Shown here in pieces: positions 39,143-48,107 of a DNA stretch of 64,000 bases (positions are counted from its first letter, which is position 1; every line of letters begins with the position of its first letter). The notes below the pieces were generated by a model that saw only the letters and a list, made by a program, of their open reading frames with translations, was not told where the DNA came from and did not search any database. Source of the DNA: Actinomyces oricola (GTDB lineage: Bacteria > Actinomycetota > Actinomycetes > Actinomycetales > Actinomycetaceae); NCBI RefSeq assembly GCF_004104015.1, contig NZ_RYFV01000009.1:1-64000 (forward strand). The letters are read 5' to 3'. A program made the position numbers and the translations under genes.

Positions 39143-39148
39143 AGCCTA
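39143..39148 (-). promoter_or_regulatory. -10 hexamer TAGGCT, leaderless EamA gene
   Basis: TAGGCT on the minus strand with 6 nt to ATG 39136. Confidence 0.6.
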
Positions 39149-39286
39149 TCGGCTTGCCGGGGCGCCTCCATAGGGCCGGCGCCTCCATAGGGGCGGGCGG
39201 CATCTGAGGCGGGCGGCGCCGGAGGCCGGCCCCGTAGAGGCGGGCGCGCTGAAGGCGGGCGCTGGAGGCCGGCGGCGCCCGCCGCC

Positions 39287-40078
39287 TCAGCGGCTCCGGC
39301 GGGGCATGGTCACCGGCCCCAGGGCCAGGCACCCCAGGGCAATGGCCACCAGGATCACCAGGTCGCGGACGAGCTCGCCGGAGACCTCGGCACTGGAGCG
39401 CACCTGCCCCACTGCGTCGACCGCCCAGCTCATGGGCAGCACATTGCTCAGCCAGCGCAACGCGGTAGGAAGCTCGCCGCGCTCGACCAGCAGCCCGCAC
39501 AGGAAGATCTGGGGGCCCACCACGATCGGCATGAACTGGACGGCTTGAAACTCGGTGCGCGCAAAGGTGGAGGCCAGCAGCCCCAGGGACACCCCCACCA
39601 CGGCGTCGAGGGCGGCAATGAGCACGATCCACGCCGGGCTGCCCTGCGTGGTCACCCCCAGCGCCCAGTAGGTGACGGCGCACAGCACCAGCGCCTGCCC
39701 GACGGCGGTGACGGCGAATGCCGTCGCATAGCCGAAGAGGACGTCCGCCCGGTGCGCCGGCGTGGTCCACAGGCGCTCCAGGGTGCCGGTGGCGCGCTCG
39801 CGCAGCATGGCCACACTGGTGACCAGGAACATCACCGCCATTGGCAGGATGCCGATCATGTCGACGGCGATCCGGTCGAAAAGGACCGGACCCATGGGGG
39901 TGTCGCGGTAGATGAAGTAGAGCAGCACCAGCAGCACTGTGGGCACGGCCAGAATGAGGCCGACGGTGCGACGGTCGGCGCGCAGTTGGGCGAGGATGCG
40001 TACCGTGGTGGCGCGGTAGGTGCGCAGACTCAGGCGCCGCAGGCCCTCCGGGGAGGTGGATCGTGTTCTTGGGCTCAT
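39287..40078 (-). CDS. ABC-2 type transporter permease
   Basis: 263 aa from ATG 40078, which overlaps the ATPase stop in ATGA. About six membrane helices; FLVTSVAMLRERATGTLERLW is the conserved cytoplasmic loop of ABC-2 (DrrB-like) permeases and IVVGPQIFLCGLLVERGELP another family block. With the ATPase and TetR gene upstream it forms a typical drug or lipid exporter cassette. Confidence 0.9.
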   Translation of the reverse strand: MSPRTRSTSPEGLRRLSLRTYRATTVRILAQLRADRRTVGLILAVPTVLLVLLYFIYRDTPMGPVLFDRIAVDMIGILPMAVMFLVTSVAMLRERATGTLERLWTTPAHRADVLFGYATAFAVTAVGQALVLCAVTYWALGVTTQGSPAWIVLIAALDAVVGVSLGLLASTFARTEFQAVQFMPIVVGPQIFLCGLLVERGELPTALRWLSNVLPMSWAVDAVGQVRSSAEVSGELVRDLVILVAIALGCLALGPVTMPRRSR

Positions 40079-40818
40079 CGGGCATCTCCGGTGACAATGG
40101 CGAGGAAGGCGGCATCGAGGTTGGGGGCGCCGGTGCGCTCCAAGAGGGCGCCGGCGGTGTCGTGGGCCAGGAAGTGGCCCCCGCGCATGAGCAGGACGGA
40201 GTCGCATCTGGTCGCCTCGTCCATGACGTGACTGGAGACCAGGAGGGTGGTGCCGCGCGTGGCCAGCTCACGGAAGGTCACCCACAGGTCCTCGCGGGTC
40301 AAGGGGTCCAGGCCCACGGTCGGCTCGTCCAGGACGAGGAGTTCGGGGGCGCCAACCAGGGCGCAGGCCAGGGAGACGCGGTTGGTCTCCCCGCCGGAGT
40401 AGGTGGACACGGGCCGGTCGGCGAGCTCGGTCAAGTGAACCCTCTCCAGGGCCTCATCGACGCTGGTGGCCCGCTCCCCGGCCAGGCGGGCGAAGTAGGT
40501 GACGTTCTGGCGCGCGGTGAGGTCGGTGTAGATGCTCGCGCCCTGGGTCATATAGCCAACGCGGTCGCGCAGCGGGCGCGCCCCGGGTGCGTGGCCGAGG
40601 ACCCTAACGCTCCCGGTGTAGCGCTGGACACCGACGAGGGTGCGCATGAGCGTGGTTTTGCCGCAGCCCGAGGGGCCGAGCAGGCCGGTAACGGTGCCCA
40701 CGGGCAACTCCAGGTTGAGCCGGTGAAGGATCTCATTGCCGTTGCGAGTCACCACGAGCCCGTCAATGCTCACAGCCGACCGGGTGGCCCCATTAGAACC
40801 CGAACCACTTTTCATCAT
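40075..40818 (-). CDS. ABC exporter ATP-binding protein (DrrA-like)
   Basis: 247 aa from ATG 40818. Walker A GPSGCGKTTLM, signature YSGGETNRVSLA, Walker B ELLVLDEPTVGLDP, H-loop VSSHVMDEA. TATATT (40825-40830) lies 6 nt before the ATG, so translation is probably leaderless, and a 16-bp palindrome spans the start codon region. The upstream in-frame extension of some 58 codons reads through the promoter and is rejected. Substrate unknown. Confidence 0.9.
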   Translation of the reverse strand: MMKSGSGSNGATRSAVSIDGLVVTRNGNEILHRLNLELPVGTVTGLLGPSGCGKTTLMRTLVGVQRYTGSVRVLGHAPGARPLRDRVGYMTQGASIYTDLTARQNVTYFARLAGERATSVDEALERVHLTELADRPVSTYSGGETNRVSLACALVGAPELLVLDEPTVGLDPLTREDLWVTFRELATRGTTLLVSSHVMDEATRCDSVLLMRGGHFLAHDTAGALLERTGAPNLDAAFLAIVTGDAR

Positions 40819-40826
40819 GTGATGAA
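40811..40826 (-). promoter_or_regulatory. TetR-type operator on the ABC exporter start
   Basis: TTCATCATGTGATGAA is a perfect 7-2-7 palindrome covering both possible ATG codons and touching the -10 TATATT (40825-40830). The TetR gene directly upstream is the obvious candidate ligand-responsive repressor; that pairing is inference. Confidence 0.7.
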
Positions 40827-41028
40827 TATAGGACGACGGCGCCCCCGCGGCAAGACCCGGCCGGGATGCGATGCAGGCGCGCCCGAGAAGATCGCCTCGC
40901 TGCGATCCCGTCCGCCCTTGCCCGGGGCACGATGCGGGGCCCGCTGGCGACCGCGTCGGACCCACCAGTGCCGGCCCACCCCGTCGGCCCACCGTGTCAG
41001 CGTCCCGGGTGTCAGCGTCCCGGGTCCG

Positions 41029-41664
41029 CTATCCGCCCTGTCGCCCACCGGCGGCCCCGCCGGGGAGGTCCCCGGTGATGTAGCGCTGAATAGTGGGGCC
41101 CACGAGCGCGGCCACCTCTCCGGCGCCCAGCGGCGCAATGTCGCTCATCCGCGCCACCCAGCGGGACAACCCCAACCCAATGAGCTGGCCGGAGACCAGC
41201 TGGGCCCGCAGCATGGGCCTGTCGGGTGACAGGCGCCTAGTCAAGGGCTCCAGAATGCCGGTGGTGACGAAGTCGCGCACCGGATTAATGCTGGAGTCGT
41301 TCTCTATGGCGGCGCGGAAGACCGCGGTGAAGCGCTCGGCGCCCATCTGGTCCCATAAGGAGACGAAGGACCGCACTATCTCCGCCCCCACGTTCTCAGC
41401 GCCCAGGTCCCTAATGGCGGCGGCGCGCTTGGCGAGGTCAAGCTCGCTCCCGGATCCGGCCCCGGCGGCGATCACGGCCTGGACGAAGAGTTCAGTGCGG
41501 TCGGCGAAGTAGTGGTGGACCAAGGCCGGGTCGACGCCGGCCCGGCGGGCGATGCCGCGCAACGAGGCCCGGTAGCCCTCTTGGGCGAAGGCCAGGCGGG
41601 CAGCCGCCAGAATCGCCTCGCGGGCGTCTGGACTGCCGGCGGGTCGGCGTCCGCGCGGGGTCAT
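41029..41664 (-). CDS. TetR-family transcriptional regulator
   Basis: 211 aa. N-terminal HTH: AREAILAAARLAFAQEGYRA then SLRGIARRAGVDPALVHHYF with the classic YF after the recognition helix. The ligand-binding domain (about 65-205) resembles the TetR C-terminal type with MRAQLVSGQLIGLGLSRWV-like packing. It lies 210 bp upstream of the ABC exporter genes on the same strand and probably represses them through the palindrome at 40811-40826. Confidence 0.9.
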   Translation of the reverse strand: MTPRGRRPAGSPDAREAILAAARLAFAQEGYRASLRGIARRAGVDPALVHHYFADRTELFVQAVIAAGAGSGSELDLAKRAAAIRDLGAENVGAEIVRSFVSLWDQMGAERFTAVFRAAIENDSSINPVRDFVTTGILEPLTRRLSPDRPMLRAQLVSGQLIGLGLSRWVARMSDIAPLGAGEVAALVGPTIQRYITGDLPGGAAGGRQGG

Positions 41665-41910
41665 GGCGCCACGCCGAGCCGCATGTGCGCCCCCAGGGGG
41701 CTACAGGGGCCAACAATGCCGGCCATAGGAGCCGCCCTCCGGTTTCTTTGACGGCCGTGGGGCGCGAAGCAGGCGGGCGCACTGGGGCGGGGGGCCGGCC
41801 GTCCCCCCTCGTGGCGCCGGCAAGACACAGGAAAACCCGACATGGGCGTATTGTCGCGCGTTTTAGGCCCACCGCGTCGAGGGTGCGCGGTTGCCGCCAT
41901 CGCGCCCGGT

Positions 41911-42657
41911 TCAGTCCTCGTCGTTCTCGTCGTTCTCGTCGACGGCGAACGTCCCCACCACGCCAAGGTCAATGTGCAGGCCCACCGGAAGGCCGTCGGC
42001 GTCGCGGGTCAACACCACCGGGTAGACACCGTCCCCCCAGCCGGAGTGCGACAGGGCAACATTCTCCCCGGCTTCGGCCAGGGGCATGACAATGTTGGCC
42101 ATCCCGGCCCGGTAGTGCTCGGAGGAGTCCATGAGGTTGAACCAGGAGTCGGCCTCTCCGGAGTCGAAGAGATCGCTGTACCAGTCGGCGCCGTCCTCCA
42201 CCGCGGGCATAGCTGTGGCGACGGCCTCATGATCGACCAGGGCGACCGCGCCCGCGTCCACGGCCACGCCCCAGTCCGGGCCCGACACCTCCACCGCCTC
42301 TTCCACGGTGACCGGCTTGCCGTCGCCCAGCACAAGGGACAGGTAGGCCTCACGCTCATGGGACCCGTCCTGCTCCTTGGAGACGTCGGCGACCGTGACC
42401 CTGACCGGATAGTCGCCGGGCTTAACGTCGAAGACCGGGCCGTCACCCAGGCAGCAGAAGGGATCACAGGCTTCCACGCGCCCCGAGGGCGCGCGCAATA
42501 CACCCAGGTCAACAACGGTCAGGTTCACCGTGTCCTGGGGGAAGAACTCCGAGTCCTTCTCAAAGGGGCTGGGGACCGGACCGTCATCGAGGGCGAAGAA
42601 GCTGCAGCCGTCGGTGTCATCAATATTGCTGGCATCATCGGTACTGGCATCGCTCAT
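41911..42657 (-). CDS. DUF4241 domain protein
   Basis: 248 aa from ATG 42657, with TAGCAT (42665-42670) 7 nt upstream. Acidic, soluble. Features match the DUF4241 family: LGVLRAPSGRVEACDPFCCL near the N-terminus, a KPGDYPVRVTVADV strand pair, then HSGWGDGVYPVVLTRDADG before the C-terminal IDLGVV. The function of DUF4241 proteins is unknown; some occur in polymorphic-toxin immunity loci, but no toxin gene is visible here. The acidic tail VDENDENDED is encoded by a short GTTCTCGTC repeat. Confidence 0.7.
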   Translation of the reverse strand: MSDASTDDASNIDDTDGCSFFALDDGPVPSPFEKDSEFFPQDTVNLTVVDLGVLRAPSGRVEACDPFCCLGDGPVFDVKPGDYPVRVTVADVSKEQDGSHEREAYLSLVLGDGKPVTVEEAVEVSGPDWGVAVDAGAVALVDHEAVATAMPAVEDGADWYSDLFDSGEADSWFNLMDSSEHYRAGMANIVMPLAEAGENVALSHSGWGDGVYPVVLTRDADGLPVGLHIDLGVVGTFAVDENDENDED

Positions 42658-42664
42658 AGGTGCC

Positions 42665-42670
42665 ATGCTA
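42665..42670 (-). promoter_or_regulatory. -10 hexamer TAGCAT, leaderless DUF4241 gene
   Basis: TAGCAT on the minus strand, 7 nt before ATG 42657. Confidence 0.55.
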
Positions 42671-42856
42671 GACAAACACGACCCCGAGGCGAAATGGTCA
42701 GGTCTCCGACTCCCGGTGGCGCGCGCCGTCGCCGTGGGAGGTTATATAATGCCGCGCTCGACTCTGCCGCCTTCATTAAGGAATTGTTTCCCGGCGAGAA
42801 CTTTCGAGAACTTTGCCGAGGACCGGGGAGCCTCGGGACCACGGCGGCGGCCGTTC

Positions 42857-43663
42857 TCAACCCCACAGGCCGGCGCGCTGCGCCAGGATCGCGAGTGCAA
42901 TCGGCCCGGCCGAGGCGGTGCGCATGACATGGGGCCCCAGTCGCACCGCCTGGGCTCCCGCCTCTTCCAATAGCGCCGTCTCCTCAGCGGAGATACCGCC
43001 CTCGGGGCCGACGATGACGGCCACCACCGGGGAGGTTCCGCCTTCTCCCGGCTCCGGCAGGGCCGCCCCGGCAATGGGGGCGGTGGCCTCTTCGTGCAAG
43101 ACCAGTACCGCTCCCCCGCCCCGGACAGCCTCCCGGGTCCAGGCGGCCAGGGCCGTGGTGTCCCGGGGCCCGGCGACCTGGGGCACGCGGGCGCGGCGGG
43201 ACTGCTTGGCGGCCTCACGGGCGGCAGCGCGCCAGCGGGCGCGGCCCCTGGTGGCCTTCGGACCGTTCCACACCGAGACGCAGCGGTCGGCCTGCCAGGG
43301 CAGCACCTCCTCAACACCGACCTCGGTGGCGGTCTCCACGGCCCGCTCATCTCGCCCGCCCTTGGCCAGGGCCTGAACAAGAGTCAAGCGCAGCGGTGCG
43401 GCCGGTTCCTCGCAGCGCTCGACGACGCGCACCCCTAGGCGGTCCTTAACACCCCCGGCCCCGGGCTCAGTGACCTCGCAAATCAGGCGCAGCCCGGCCC
43501 CGTCAACCAGATCGACGCGCTCGGCGACCCGCAGGCGCCGCACCACAACAGCGTGGCGGGCCTCGGAGCCGGTGAGAACCAGTGGGGTCCCGGTGCTGGC
43601 GCTGGCAGCGGCGCCACTGGGCTCAAGAGTCTGGTCGGAGAGAATGAAGACGGGGGCGGTCAC
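42857..43663 (-). CDS. rsmE: 16S rRNA (uracil1498-N3)-methyltransferase
   Basis: 268 aa SPOUT-class enzyme methylating U1498 of 16S rRNA with S-adenosylmethionine. The knot region is clear: VIVGPEGGISAEETALLEE and LGPHVMRTASAGPIALAIL; the N-terminal PUA-like part contains GSEARHAVVVRRLRVAE. GTG 43663 has TAGGCT 6 nt upstream (43670-43675). Divergent from yggS, whose promoter lies back to back. Confidence 0.93.
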   Translation of the reverse strand: MTAPVFILSDQTLEPSGAAASASTGTPLVLTGSEARHAVVVRRLRVAERVDLVDGAGLRLICEVTEPGAGGVKDRLGVRVVERCEEPAAPLRLTLVQALAKGGRDERAVETATEVGVEEVLPWQADRCVSVWNGPKATRGRARWRAAAREAAKQSRRARVPQVAGPRDTTALAAWTREAVRGGGAVLVLHEEATAPIAGAALPEPGEGGTSPVVAVIVGPEGGISAEETALLEEAGAQAVRLGPHVMRTASAGPIALAILAQRAGLWG

Positions 43664-43669
43664 AGGGCC

Positions 43670-43675
43670 AGCCTA
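43670..43675 (-). promoter_or_regulatory. -10 hexamer TAGGCT, leaderless rsmE
   Basis: TAGGCT with 6 nt to GTG 43663. Confidence 0.6.
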
Positions 43676-43709
43676 CGGGCAGGGCCGCGGGCCCCATGCG
43701 CCCCGGTGC

Positions 43710-43715
43710 TAGCGT
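43710..43715 (+). promoter_or_regulatory. -10 hexamer TAGCGT, leaderless yggS
   Basis: TAGCGT with 7 nt to ATG 43723, divergent from the rsmE promoter 35 bp away. Confidence 0.55.
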
Positions 43716-43722
43716 CGGCGCC

Positions 43723-44541
43723 ATGAACGAGCCCGCTGCCCGCGCCAACGCCTCCTCCACTGCCTGCGCTCAGGGCACGGCCGGCGCGGCCCCGGAGGCT
43801 GTGATCGCACCGGCTGTAACAGTCGCGGATTTCCGGCGCAACCTGGCGGTCGTGCGCGCCCGAATTAATGCGGCCGCCGGGCGCGCCGGCCGCGACGTAG
43901 GCGAGATCCGGCTGCTGCCGGTCTCCAAGACGGTCCCCGAGGAGCGGCTCAGGGCGGCTTTTGCCGCCGGTATGACCCAGATGGGTGAGAACAAGGTGCA
44001 GGAGGGTGCTCGCAAGGCCGGGAACCTGGCGGACCTCGGTATTCACTGGGCCTTGATCGGCCACCTCCAGACCAATAAGGTCAAGCAGGCGGTGGCGTTC
44101 GCCGCGGAGTTCCAGGCCCTGGATTCCTTGCGGCTGGCCGAGGCCCTTGATCGCCGCCTTCAGGAGGCCGGACGCGCCCTGGATGTGTACGTGCAGGTCA
44201 ACTCCTCGGGTGAGCCCAGTAAGTTCGGGTTGGAGCCCGAGGAGGTCGCCGGATTTCTCGCCCGGCTGCCCCACTACTCCTCGCTGCGGGTGCGCGGACT
44301 CATGACCCTGGCCGCACGCACCACCGATGAGGCCCGGGTGCGCGCGTGCTTCCATCTCATGCGTGAGCTGCGTGATGCCGGGCTCCAGGCGGGCACAGTC
44401 GGTGAAGGCGAACTGTCCATGGGCATGAGCGGGGACTTTGAACTCGCCATCGAATCGGGCAGCACCTGTGTGCGCGTGGGCCAGGCGATCTTCGGCGCCC
44501 GCCCCGACCCCACGCACCCCAGTGGCAACGCCACTCCGTGA
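43723..44541 (+). CDS. YggS/PLPBP family pyridoxal-phosphate homeostasis protein
   Basis: 272 aa from ATG 43723. Alanine-racemase-like barrel without the second domain; LLPVSKTVPEERLRAAF carries the PLP lysine and MGENKVQEGARK, HWALIGHLQTNKVKQ and VQVNSSGEPSKFGLEPEEV are family blocks, with the phosphate loop near MGMSGDFELAIESG. The 40-residue N-terminal tail is extra. These proteins buffer PLP and affect amino acid pools. An in-frame ATG nine codons earlier lies in the promoter. Confidence 0.92.
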   Translation: MNEPAARANASSTACAQGTAGAAPEAVIAPAVTVADFRRNLAVVRARINAAAGRAGRDVGEIRLLPVSKTVPEERLRAAFAAGMTQMGENKVQEGARKAGNLADLGIHWALIGHLQTNKVKQAVAFAAEFQALDSLRLAEALDRRLQEAGRALDVYVQVNSSGEPSKFGLEPEEVAGFLARLPHYSSLRVRGLMTLAARTTDEARVRACFHLMRELRDAGLQAGTVGEGELSMGMSGDFELAIESGSTCVRVGQAIFGARPDPTHPSGNATP

Positions 44542-44686
44542 GCGCCATGAGGGCGCCATGAACTCCGCGCCCCAGGGGCCCGCCGGCGGCGGAGCAGTGA
44601 AGATCAAGGAGTGGTAGCCCTTGGGCGACCAGCCCCTGGGAACCCCTGGGAATCCGTCCGACCCTTGTTCACATGTTCACATGGGT

Positions 44687-46375
44687 TCACATGCCCGTGA
44701 CAACAGCGAGAACGACGGCGAGGAACGTGACGAAGATGAGCATTCCGGTCAGCGCCCCAAGAAGCCAACCCTTAAGGAAGGCGTAGTTATAGCTATTGGT
44801 GACCACCCCCAGCGAGCGGGCTGTTCTGTTGGCCAGGAGCATAGGGATTAATCCGAACAGGCCGAAGAAGAAGCTCACCCAGAAGGTTATTGACGCGGGT
44901 GGCAGTGCTGCCGGCGCGCTGGCCACAGGCGCGCCCCCTCCCCGCGCAGCCAGTTGGCCGGTCGGTACCAAGGTATAGGTCTGACCATCGGCACCGACCA
45001 CCGTCAGCCCACCGAGACCCGTACCAGCCCCGGGAACCGGGGCCGCCGGCGCCCCCGGACCGGCACTTGGGGCGCCGGCCTGCGCAACCGCCCCAATACC
45101 GCCCGCCGCGCTCGGAGCGCCCACAGGAGGGGAATTAAGGCCCGCAGCATTATATGGTGCGGCACCGCCGGGAACAGGAATCGCCCTGGACAACTGCGCT
45201 CCAGCGGCCCACGAACGGGCCGAGCGCGACATGGCCGCCAGTGAGAGCACCAAGATCAATGCGAGCACGATTATGTCGCCGGCGGTATTGAACCACGCGA
45301 AATCCTCCCATACGTCCCGCCCGTATGCATCATAGTCCCGCACGAAAAAGGATCTTATAGACTCCATCGCGTCATATGCGTCATACCCACCATAATTAAT
45401 GTAGCCGTCCTTACCTCTATAGATGAGGCGGAACACCGTATAGATGAATAAGGACGTCCAGGCGGCTGCCGCAGCCCCGACCATGCCCCCCGGACGGCGA
45501 CTCACGTGAGCAACCAAACCGGCGACCCCGAACACCAAATACGCTGCGGCCGCCAATGCGGCCGCTAGGAAGTCCGGCCAGAAATACGAAAACCAATACA
45601 GCTGGAACGATATATCGATCGACAAAAAAAGCGTCAGATCGACCAAGAACAGCACCGCCAGCACCACAAAATACAGGCACACCCCGTGAGTCAAGCCGAC
45701 CGACAGCGGCTGCGGCCGCCGCCATTGCGCGGTGGCGCTCCTTCCGCTGGCCGCCAACAGGCCGACGAGGCAGAGCACAAAAATCGCCAGAACGCTTATA
45801 GCATTTACGATAATATTAGTCGCGCCATAGCCGAAAAGCTCCACAGTCATTACCATAATTGCACAAACAGCCGCATGGACGCTTGTGATCATCAGGGCCA
45901 CGAGCCCCGTGGGGAAGCGCCTTCGAACCAGCTGAACCAACGCAATAACGGCCGCAATCAGGGAGACGAAGGCGCCCTGCCTCCCCATCTCGAGCCCGCC
46001 TACTGCTCTGAACCACCCGCCGAGAATCACAATGATCCTCACGAGCGTAAGGACAATCGTCATAACGGTGACAATGATTGGTACCGCCAGGACGCCGGCT
46101 GCGGGGGCCGCTGCCACTGACTCCCGCCCGACAAGCCCGGGCTGCCCGGGCTGCACGGACTGCATGGGCTGCACGGACTGCATGGGCTGCACGGGCTGCA
46201 TGGACGGTGAAGGCGCAGGGGGCGACATTCCCGCCGAGGGTGCCGGACCGCCAAGGGAGGCCGGAGGCGGCGGCGGGGACCCCAATGAAGCAGGCGCGGA
46301 GCTAGCCGCACCCGGGGAGACAGGGGAAGCGGAAGGGGGAGGGGGAGGAGAAGAAGGGGACGTTGACTCGCTCAC
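44687..46375 (-). CDS. multi-pass membrane protein with low-complexity ends, unknown function
   Basis: 562 aa from GTG 46375 (ATG 46384 also in frame). The N-terminal 85 residues are Pro/Ser-rich, with six-residue repeats of the type QPVQPM encoded by a tandem DNA repeat near 46138-46203. Then about eight membrane helices (from [20 protein letters not shown]), a Tyr/Asp-rich loop ([16 protein letters not shown]), a Pro/Gly/Ala-rich linker, and two helices near the end ([20 protein letters not shown]). I do not recognise the family. The middle of the gene has clearly lower GC and more A/T-ending codons than its neighbours, suggesting a different origin. A GATAAT box lies 7 nt before GTG 46375. 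Confidence 0.7.
   Translation of the reverse strand: MSESTSPSSPPPPPSASPVSPGAASSAPASLGSPPPPPASLGGPAPSAGMSPPAPSPSMQPVQPMQSVQPMQSVQPGQPGLVGRESVAAAPAAGVLAVPIIVTVMTIVLTLVRIIVILGGWFRAVGGLEMGRQGAFVSLIAAVIALVQLVRRRFPTGLVALMITSVHAAVCAIMVMTVELFGYGATNIIVNAISVLAIFVLCLVGLLAASGRSATAQWRRPQPLSVGLTHGVCLYFVVLAVLFLVDLTLFLSIDISFQLYWFSYFWPDFLAAALAAAAYLVFGVAGLVAHVSRRPGGMVGAAAAAWTSLFIYTVFRLIYRGKDGYINYGGYDAYDAMESIRSFFVRDYDAYGRDVWEDFAWFNTAGDIIVLALILVLSLAAMSRSARSWAAGAQLSRAIPVPGGAAPYNAAGLNSPPVGAPSAAGGIGAVAQAGAPSAGPGAPAAPVPGAGTGLGGLTVVGADGQTYTLVPTGQLAARGGGAPVASAPAALPPASITFWVSFFFGLFGLIPMLLANRTARSLGVVTNSYNYAFLKGWLLGALTGMLIFVTFLAVVLAVVTGM
46138..46203. repeat. coding tandem repeat (18 bp unit)
   Basis: Units related to CTGCACGGACTGCATGGG repeat about three and a half times and encode alternating [12 protein letters not shown] hexapeptides in the N-terminal tail of the membrane protein. 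Confidence 0.8.
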
Positions 46376-46382
46376 AGCCCAC

Positions 46383-46388
46383 ATTATC
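46383..46388 (-). promoter_or_regulatory. -10 hexamer GATAAT before the membrane-protein gene
   Basis: GATAAT on the minus strand, 7 nt before GTG 46375. Just upstream is a 9-2-9 hairpin (CGGCCCGCG and complement) and the inverted repeat AAGGAC-N8-GTCCTT (about 46422-46441). Confidence 0.5.
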
Positions 46389-46537
46389 CACGGCCCGCGC
46401 TCGCGGGCCGCGCCGGCACCAAGGACAAGTTATAGTCCTTTCCCGCTTTCCGTGGCCGGGTGCCGGCTCATCCCGGCGGACAACAGTCGGGTTGAGCGCG
46501 ATGTGATCGCCAGCACTCCACCCGATGAGAGAACCTC

Positions 46538-46739
46538 GTTGCACATTCTTTCTTCCCTCAAGGAGTGGCGGGGCGCGGAATCCTGCGGATCTGCTCGGAA
46601 TCCGGGGGCCCGGGAAGGGGATGAATGTGCGAACGGGGACGCCATTGCACATTCATCCTTGCCGAACCGATCCCCTGCGACGGGGGATCGTTGAAATACC
46701 AACGATCCCCCACAGGCCGGCGCAAGAAGAATGTGCAAC
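46538..46739. repeat. nested palindromic non-coding element
   Basis: Terminal 13-bp perfect inverted repeats GTTGCACATTCTT (46538-46550) and its complement (46727-46739) enclose a second pair (GGATGAATGTGC 46619-46630 with 46647-46658, 12 bp) and a hairpin GGGGGATCGTT (46682-46692) with 46701-46711. The octamer GAATGTGC or its complement occurs four times, two per orientation. No coding potential is evident in the 560-bp gap 46376-46935 that holds it. It could be a MITE-like or REP-like element or a structured RNA; no target duplication is visible. Confidence 0.75.
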
Positions 46740-46935
46740 ACCGCCACGAGCGGCGTCATTGGGGTCTTCTCATCGGGGCGTGGTGGTTCTGCGTCTGGTG
46801 CTGGGGTGGAGGATGCTCGGGGCGGTAATGGTTTCGGTGGTGGCGGCTTTGCCCAAGGGCGCCGCGAACAGGTCAGGATCCTCCCCCGCCGGCGACCAGG
46901 TATCGGGGTATACGGAGTATCAGGGCGCCCGGCCC

Positions 46936-48051
46936 TCAGCGGCCCGAGAACTTGCCCTTCAGGCGGCCCATAACCGAATCGTCCTTGGCGAGGGAGAAGC
47001 CGTCTTCGCCGCGCGCCATGGCGAGTTCGCGCAACAGCTCCTTTTGCCGCTCGTCTAGGCGCGTAGGGGTCTCCACCACAATGCTCACATGGAGGTCGCC
47101 GCGGCCTTGTCGGCGCAGGCGGCCCACCCCCAGCCCGTCAAGAACAACCTCATCGCCCGGCTGGGTGCCGGGGCGCACGGAAACCTGGCGCGGGCCGTCA
47201 AGGGTCTGCAGCGAGAAGGTGGCGCCCAGGGCCGCAGCCGTCATGGGCACGCGCAACTCGGTGAAAAGATCGTCATCGCGGCGCTCGAGGAACTCGTGGC
47301 GCTTCTCGTGGATCTCCAGGTACAGGTCGCCGGCGGGCCCCCCGGCGGGCCCGGCCTCGCCGCGCCCGGACAGGCGGATACGCGTGCCGGTGGACACCCC
47401 CGCGGGGATGGTGACCTCGATGTTCTTGCGGACGCGCGTACGCCCCTCCCCCGCGCACTCCTGGCAGGGCGTGGCAATAATGGTGCCGAACCCGCGGCAG
47501 GCCGTGCACGGCGAGCTGGTCATGACGCTGCCCAGGAAGGAACGGGTCATGTGCTGCACCGAGCCCATGCCGTTGCACGCCGAGCAGGTCACCGGTTCAG
47601 TGCCCGGAGCGCAGCAGCTCCCACCGCAGGTGGTGCATGTGGCATAGGTGTCCACGGGCACCGTGCGGGTGGCCCCGAAGGTCACCTCGGCCAGCTCGAC
47701 GTCGACCGCCACCAGGGAGTCCTGGCCGCGGCGCATGCGCGAGACCGGTCTACGGGCGCCGGTGGCGCCCCCGAAGAATGATGTGAAGATGTCGGCGAAG
47801 CCACCGAAGTCCGCCCCGGTGAAACTCGATCCGGCCCCGCGCAGGGCGTCCTCGCCGCCCATGTCGTACGTCTGGCGCTTGTCGGGGTCGGAGAGGACCT
47901 CGTAGGCCACCGAGACGGCCTTGAACTCCTCCTCGTGGCCGGGCCCGGCCACATCGGGGTGAAGCTGACGGGCCTTCTTGCGGTAGGCCTTCTTGATCTC
48001 CTCGGCAGTGGCCTGACGGCTCACGCCCAGCAGCTCGTAATAGTCGCTCAC
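46936..48051 (-). CDS. dnaJ: molecular chaperone DnaJ
   Basis: 371 aa. J domain at the N-terminus with the HPD motif ([14 protein letters not shown]), a short Gly/Phe-rich linker ([20 protein letters not shown]), the zinc-binding domain with four Cys pairs ([32 protein letters not shown]), and the C-terminal substrate domain. It stimulates DnaK. GTG 48051 follows AAGGAAC. hrcA is directly upstream, the actinobacterial hrcA-dnaJ2 pair, so expression is likely heat-inducible through CIRCE. Confidence 0.95.
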   Translation of the reverse strand: MSDYYELLGVSRQATAEEIKKAYRKKARQLHPDVAGPGHEEEFKAVSVAYEVLSDPDKRQTYDMGGEDALRGAGSSFTGADFGGFADIFTSFFGGATGARRPVSRMRRGQDSLVAVDVELAEVTFGATRTVPVDTYATCTTCGGSCCAPGTEPVTCSACNGMGSVQHMTRSFLGSVMTSSPCTACRGFGTIIATPCQECAGEGRTRVRKNIEVTIPAGVSTGTRIRLSGRGEAGPAGGPAGDLYLEIHEKRHEFLERRDDDLFTELRVPMTAAALGATFSLQTLDGPRQVSVRPGTQPGDEVVLDGLGVGRLRRQGRGDLHVSIVVETPTRLDERQKELLRELAMARGEDGFSLAKDDSVMGRLKGKFSGR

Positions 48052-48107
48052 TAGGTTCCTTCGTACTTGCTACTTGCTCTTGGCGGTCTGATGGTGCGCT
48101 GGTCCGC

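Noticed and set aside
39160-39286. GC-rich repeats (GGCGCCTCCATAGGG) after the EamA start
   Set aside because: Two short copies in a very GC-rich spacer; too little to support an element.
42738-42973. TATAAT at 42745-42750 with a following ATG frame
   Set aside because: No -35 at proper spacing, and the frame runs antisense into rsmE with no resemblance to a protein; the AT-rich patch may be chance.
46430-46935. Several open frames of about 70-180 codons over the palindromic element
   Set aside because: Frames on both strands overlap the inverted repeats, share no family motif and have no consistent ribosome site or -10 box.
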